From Caenorhabditis elegans (lineage: Eukaryota; Nematoda; Chromadorea; Rhabditida; Rhabditidae): DNA of 64,000 bases. A program made the translations under genes and the position numbers. The notes under the pieces are model-generated. The model made no database searches and was not told the DNA's origin. It saw nothing but the letters and a program-made list of their open reading frames with translations. The stretch spans positions 8,742,001-8,806,000 of the forward strand of contig NC_003281.10 of NCBI RefSeq assembly GCF_000002985.6. The letters are read 5' to 3'. Positions 59,501-64,000 of the stretch are shown here, piece after piece (position 1 is the first letter of the stretch; the number at the start of each line of letters is the position of its first letter).

Positions 59501-62500
59501 TCAACCCGGTAGACATTTTTGTATCGTACTGATCAAATGCAGGCAAAGGAGGAGAAGTGGGCGCCCAGGCGCTGGGTCGACCGGCGGTGGCCATTGTCGT
59601 CGCGTCGTCGTTGATGTCCTTCGCAGGATCGTCGCCGATTCGATTCGTTTTCTCTCTCCACCTCCTCCTCCGCACAGGCACACACACACACACAAGTTTT
59701 CGTTTTTTCGGAGTGCTGGTAGTGGTTTTACTCGCTTCCTATCCTTCACTTGTTACCCCTGTCGCCTCTGTTGATTGCACTCCCTTCGTTTTTCCCGTTG
59801 CAATCATCCGATCGGAGGACTCTTCGATGTTTGTCTGCATGTCTGATCACTCTTCCGATCAAATGATGCCTTAGGCATCCTTGTCGTGTCGCCGCGCTCT
59901 CACTTGTTTCCACCCTCTTTCTATTGCCGTGTCGATTCGATGACTGGTGAATGATCGGTGTCCTCTGCCTGGCCCCGAGACGGCGATGCTGTGGCTGCGA
60001 CTGCTGCTGTGTGTTTCTCATTTTTGTGACTGAAGGCTTTGTGTGTGTACGTGTCTCTACGCGCATAGATGTGTGTATGTCTCCAAAGCAGCAAAATGCT
60101 TAAGACTCTGCGTCTCTTTTGCGCAATCGAGACGAAGAAACCTTGGAGAATCAGACGACGATAAGGAATGAGGATATGAAGAGAGAAAGACAGTTAGAAG
60201 AAGAGAGAGTGACGTGCACAATGAGAGAAAGAGAGAAACATTCAATCAGCCTGTGGAGGGTGGCTGGTGGTCGGTCATACACTCTCATACGCATAGTCAT
60301 TCACAACATTGGGCGCACGGTTTTGTTGGCTTGCTGCCAATAATAACTTTAGTGAAAGAGATGTAGAGAAGAGAAGAATAGAAATCGCCCGATTTTGTCG
60401 TTTTTCAAAGTTGATTTCTTATCATTTTACTTTGTCTGTCTTATCGTTTACAGGGCTTCCCAGTATTTTCACAATTTCTTGAATTTATCTTGGTTCAGGT
60501 GTGGAAGTTTATGTATCTTTTTTCATTTCGTTCCGATTATCTCTTTTTTCATCAAAAGTGTCTTCTCGTTTTCTCTTTGCTTCTTCTCCTTGCCGACGAA
60601 GAAAGAAGAATAAGAAGATGATGAAAAACATAAAAAAGTGGGTCATTGTTAATCGTCTGCGTCTCTTCCGTTTTGTACTCTCTTATACTCTATGTCTTCG
60701 GTTTCTCTGCGCAAAATAAGAATCGTGAGCATATCCTCTTGCCAAACTTTAAACATTTTAAAAAGCGTTTTGAAATTTAAACTTTATAATTGATTTCAAA
60801 ATTAATATTTCTTAAAATTTTCAGATAAACGATCCTGCAATCAAAGTCATCCCAGCTTGTCCACCTGTTCAACGGCTCTCCAAAGAGCAGGATAAAAAGA
60901 AAACAGTATTGCTGACATCACTGCCCCTACCACCGCCGGCACCCAGGTTGCATATGCTTGCGGACCCTCTTCCTATCAAGTCTAACAAAGTGAACAACGT
61001 ACTCGGGCTCGGTTCAGCAATCAACGCGGTCTCCCTCGAAGAAAGGCCTGCATCTGGATCTACGGTTAATTCGGGGATCTTTGTACCCCCACCAACTGCC
61101 TTCTCACCTCCTTTGACTACGTCAAGTAGATCATCTGTGGCTCAGGATCCATCGCCTCCATTGACAATTAACAAGAATTCACTATCGTCGTCTGGTCCGT
61201 TGATTCCATCGACGGCACACTTATCAGCGACAACGGCTTCTGCTACACCGATTATGGCAAACGGAAGTACGCTTCCACCATCATCAGAAACTACCGTTGG
61301 AACCCATTGTCTACAACAGTTGCAAATTCAATCAGCTGCAGCAGCGGCGATCACCCAGAACCAGATTGGACCCAGTGAGCTGAACGGATATCCAGCAGCT
61401 AGTCAACTCTCGAGCTTCATGGTGAGTTTTTGTATTCAATTAGTAAATTTACAACAAAAATACATTTAAAGCATTTTTTTATAACTCTGTTACAATTCCA
61501 TTAGAATTATTTTTAAATTACAATCGTTTTGAATTTCTAAACCTTCTTTGAAAACAGATTTTTCAGCACGAAATTCCTGCTCGAAATACGACAAGCGTCG
61601 CTAGTCTACTACCGCCAGGAGCCGCCGAATATCATTTAAATGGAAGTGGCGATGAAGAAAAAACTGTGAAAGCTGTTCTCACAGCTCCATTGACAAAAGC
61701 CAAAAGGATACGTGATTCAAAAAATGATATGATGGATAAGACGCATAAAAGGCCGAGAGCTAACGCCAGGCCTCCAGCAGTTCTTGGTTCAATGTCCTCT
61801 GGATCTTCTGGTGGTACAGTAGGAAAGTCGCCGAGTATGCAAAGACTGCAAAACCTTGTGGCGCCAATTGTTTCGGAAACTGTTACCGATTTTCAACGAG
61901 ATCGTGTCGCTGATCGAACCGCCGCTGAGAGAAGAGCAGCCGCTGCACAATCTCAACCATCCACGTCGACGAACGGAGGACCGAATGTGACGATTCCAGC
62001 TGTAGTAGAAGTTCATACGAATTCAACAAATTCAACAAATCATCAGAATAATGGACTTACTCAAAACGCGCCAGCGTCTACTTCAATGCAAGCTGGAACT
62101 AGTAGCAATGGTAAGTTTTTGTAAAATCAATTTTTTTTTACAATTGAACTATCAATTTTTGAAAGTAAAACTTTTCTGATCAAATTTTTTCTTATAATTT
62201 GAGTTAACTTATAGTTTTTTTCAAAAAGTTTTTGTTTTAAAAAAGCTGTTTCTGACACGAAAATTTAAGCCAGCTATTTTTAGATGGAGTTATTTCTCAA
62301 AACGGAACTTCATCCACTTCACAATCGAATCGACTCAATCTTCCATCATTCATGGAACAGCTGTTGGAACGACAATGGGATCAAGGATCAAGTCTTCTTA
62401 TGGCAAATGCACATTTTGATGTTGCACAACTTTTGAGTTGTCTTTTCCAACTAAAGTCTGAAAATTTTCGACTCGAAGAAAACTTGTCTGGTCTTCGTAA

Positions 62501-63625
62501 ACGACGAGATCATCTTTTTGCTTTGAACTCTCGATTGGCTGAAGTGAACACACTGGATGTTTCGAAACGACAAAGATCAGATGGATTACTTCTTCAACAA
62601 CAAATTGCACATCACCTGGATCCAACATCGATTGTTCCGAAAGCTGAAGTACACAAACAAGAACCATTGTCTGCGCCTACGTCTGTCCCATTGCCTGCGA
62701 ATCATAGCAGCTCTTTGTTTGAAGACATCAAGGCACCAAAAGCTACGTACAGCAGGAAAACTCCATCCAATATACCTCTAACTGTTCCACTGTCAACGGC
62801 TGCTACTGCATTGACTACGACTACCGCTGCATCATCAGGTGCTCCAGTTAACTCAAATATTCAGAATCACAGGTATGAATTGTAGTTTCATTGAGATTTA
62901 TTAAAATTTTGAGTTTTTAGAGCAACACCATCCACCGCTGGTGCTCCAATGGCTGCAACTCCCATCATGACTGCAGTTACATCTGCAAATGAATTAGCTG
63001 CACTCAGTCCGGAACGCGCACAAGCTCTTCTGAACATGTATCGCATGCCACTTGTAGGTTTTTGCGATATTTTAAAAGTTTAAAATTTTTTGTATCGAAC
63101 TGTATTGCACAGATTTTTTGAGATGGGTCTTGACAAAAAAAAGTTTATGGTGGTGTTGTATTAAAACAATTTTTAACGGAAAAATGGATTGAAAACAAAA
63201 AATAAGCAAGAAAACTAAACGAGAAAGCAGCAGCAAAATAAATTTTTAAAAACTACCAAAAACTTTTTTGCGCACCGAGACCCATCTGAATAAATCCGTA
63301 CTTGTGAAATTTGAAAATATTACAAGATTTTAAACATACAAACTTTTACATACCGCATTCTTTTCAAAATTTAAATAACTAATCTAAAATAAAAATTGTA
63401 CTTTTAATTTAAAAATTATAATTCTAAAACCCATATATATATTTTGTTCAGGATGCCAACGTTGCTGCACAACTATCGATGATCACCAACTTCCCGGGCC
63501 AAGTCAATCCAAGTCTATTCTCACGACTTTTGGCTGTTAACATGATGAATGGAGGTCTCCAGCCAAATGGACAACCCCTTTCAGCTCTTCCACCACCAAC
63601 ATCTGCAACTCCGAATGGAAAATAA
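56555..63625 (+). CDS. zfp-1: PHD-finger chromatin protein, AF10 homologue
   Basis: Nine exons: 56555-56663, 56859-57114, 57395-57485, 57535-57645, 60825-61421, 61567-62110, 62284-62872, 62921-63053 and 63452-63625, giving about 867 residues. PHD1 spans residues ~8-56 (CCVCADENGWTDNPLIYCDG); a zinc knuckle and extended PHD follow to ~residue 190 (CQLCPFDYGALKKTDRNGWA, CYICNEERPNDAKKGACMSC, CGYCENHLKKA). The middle is Ser/Pro/Ala-rich. A C-terminal octapeptide-motif/leucine-zipper region runs from EQLLERQWDQGSSLLMANAH through FQLKSENFRLEENLSGLRKR. Known: AF10 and ZFP-1 bind unmodified H3K4 and recruit the H3K79 methyltransferase DOT1L/DOT-1.1 through the zipper, limiting transcription elongation. 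Exon 6 has tandem acceptors nine bases apart (61558 or 61567). The 3.2-kb intron 4 may contain a second promoter for a PHD-less isoform. Confidence 0.96.
57646..60824 (+). promoter_or_regulatory. Long zfp-1 intron 4 with possible internal promoter
   Basis: The intron is 3.2 kb, against a few hundred bases or less for the other zfp-1 introns. It is rich in GAGA/CTCT tracts (58025-58200, 58455-58475, 60170-60245), a G14 run and CA repeats. This composition matches the upstream region rather than ordinary introns. All PHD fingers are encoded before it and the DOT1L-binding zipper after it, so a promoter here would give a PHD-less protein. Confidence 0.45.
58341..58354 (+). repeat. Poly-G tract (G14)
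   Basis: Fourteen consecutive G on the plus strand, flanked by GTGCTC and CACTGA. Long G runs can form G-quadruplexes; in C. elegans such tracts are protected by the FANCJ helicase DOG-1. Confidence 0.95.
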
Positions 63626-64000
63626 CAACTGCAATCTGAAATTTTAATTTTTTCACTCTCCAAAAATCAAGTTTAACTTCGTGTTTCTAAAATAATACCT
63701 CAATTCCCCCTCTCCTCATTCACTAAAAAATAAGAAATTTTGGTTTTCCTTATCTCTCAACTCTCATCCCGGTTTTTGATCGATTGATTTCGCTTGCATC
63801 GTGGATTTTTTGCTGTATTTTGAAAACATTTTTTTCTATAAAAATCCAATAACTACCTTTTTGTCTCAAATCCACATATATGTCAAAAACTTTGAATTTT
63901 GCGGGTCATATTATTTCTCTATTTTGAAGCGCATTTGCTCTTCTCGGCGTCACTTTTCTCCATCTCATCCTTCCCCAATTCTCACTCTTAAATACTTGCA
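63626..64000 (+). other. 3' flank of zfp-1
   Basis: 3'UTR and downstream AT-rich/pyrimidine-rich sequence to the window edge. No AATAAA consensus is obvious close to the stop, and no other gene is seen. Confidence 0.4.

Overview
This window is nematode nuclear DNA, almost certainly Caenorhabditis elegans chromosome III. The background is AT-rich and the genes have many exons. Introns are short, with TTTCAG-type acceptors and GTAAGT-type donors, and several genes have an acceptor just before the start codon, as expected for trans-splicing. I rebuilt the coding exons by hand, following splice sites and reading frame. Several products are recognisable: SMA-2, TOMM-70, AAK-1, MIG-22, MTSS-1, the NIPSNAP/4-nitrophenylphosphatase pair, SNAP-29 and ZFP-1. 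Exon edges may be off by a base or so. Symbols come from remembered protein families, not from a database search.

Layout. 0.1-1.8 kb (-): secreted cysteine-rich DUF19-like protein. 4.5-6.7 kb (-): nucleotide-sugar transporter ugtp-1. 8.0-15.0 kb (+): receptor Smad sma-2, with the mitochondrial import receptor tomm-70 nested antisense in one intron and a 770-bp near-perfect palindrome in another. 15.2-19.1 kb (-): AMPK alpha subunit aak-1, convergent with sma-2. 21.9-25.2 kb (-): chondroitin-polymerising mig-22. 26.3-27.2 kb (+): mitochondrial single-stranded DNA-binding protein mtss-1. 27.5-33.9 kb (+): NipSnap; its 4.7-kb first intron holds a complete p-nitrophenylphosphatase gene on the same strand and two small tandem genes on the other. 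34.3-35.5 kb (+): snap-29. 36.6-38.0 kb (-): zinc-finger protein with a transposase-associated C/H-rich segment. 38-45.3 kb: gene-poor and repeat-rich. 45.3-50.3 kb (-): C2H2 zinc-finger gene, probably ztf-1. 50.9-52.3 kb (+): third member of the small family found in the NipSnap intron. 52.3-56.5 kb: purine/pyrimidine-rich upstream region. 56.6-63.6 kb (+): AF10-like PHD protein zfp-1, with a 3.2-kb intron.

Functional themes. Most genes are housekeeping or signalling: TGF-beta/Sma signalling, energy sensing, glycan synthesis, mitochondrial import and genome maintenance, membrane fusion and chromatin. They look independent of each other. The tight same-strand series mtss-1, NipSnap/phosphatase, snap-29 has gaps of about 380-395 bp and could be partly operonic.

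The most unusual feature is a three-member family of small genes: two tandem copies at 28.8-30.2 kb (-) and one at 50.9-52.3 kb (+). Promoters and introns are nearly identical between copies, while the exons have diverged strongly. The 5' flanks of two copies form a ~375-bp inverted duplication that is about 98% identical over 20 kb of separation. Both tandem copies have the reading frame between the hydrophobic leader and the body broken at A-runs. Conserved non-coding DNA with fast-changing exons is typical of rapidly evolving secreted or membrane peptides, and this is the best candidate here for an undescribed system.
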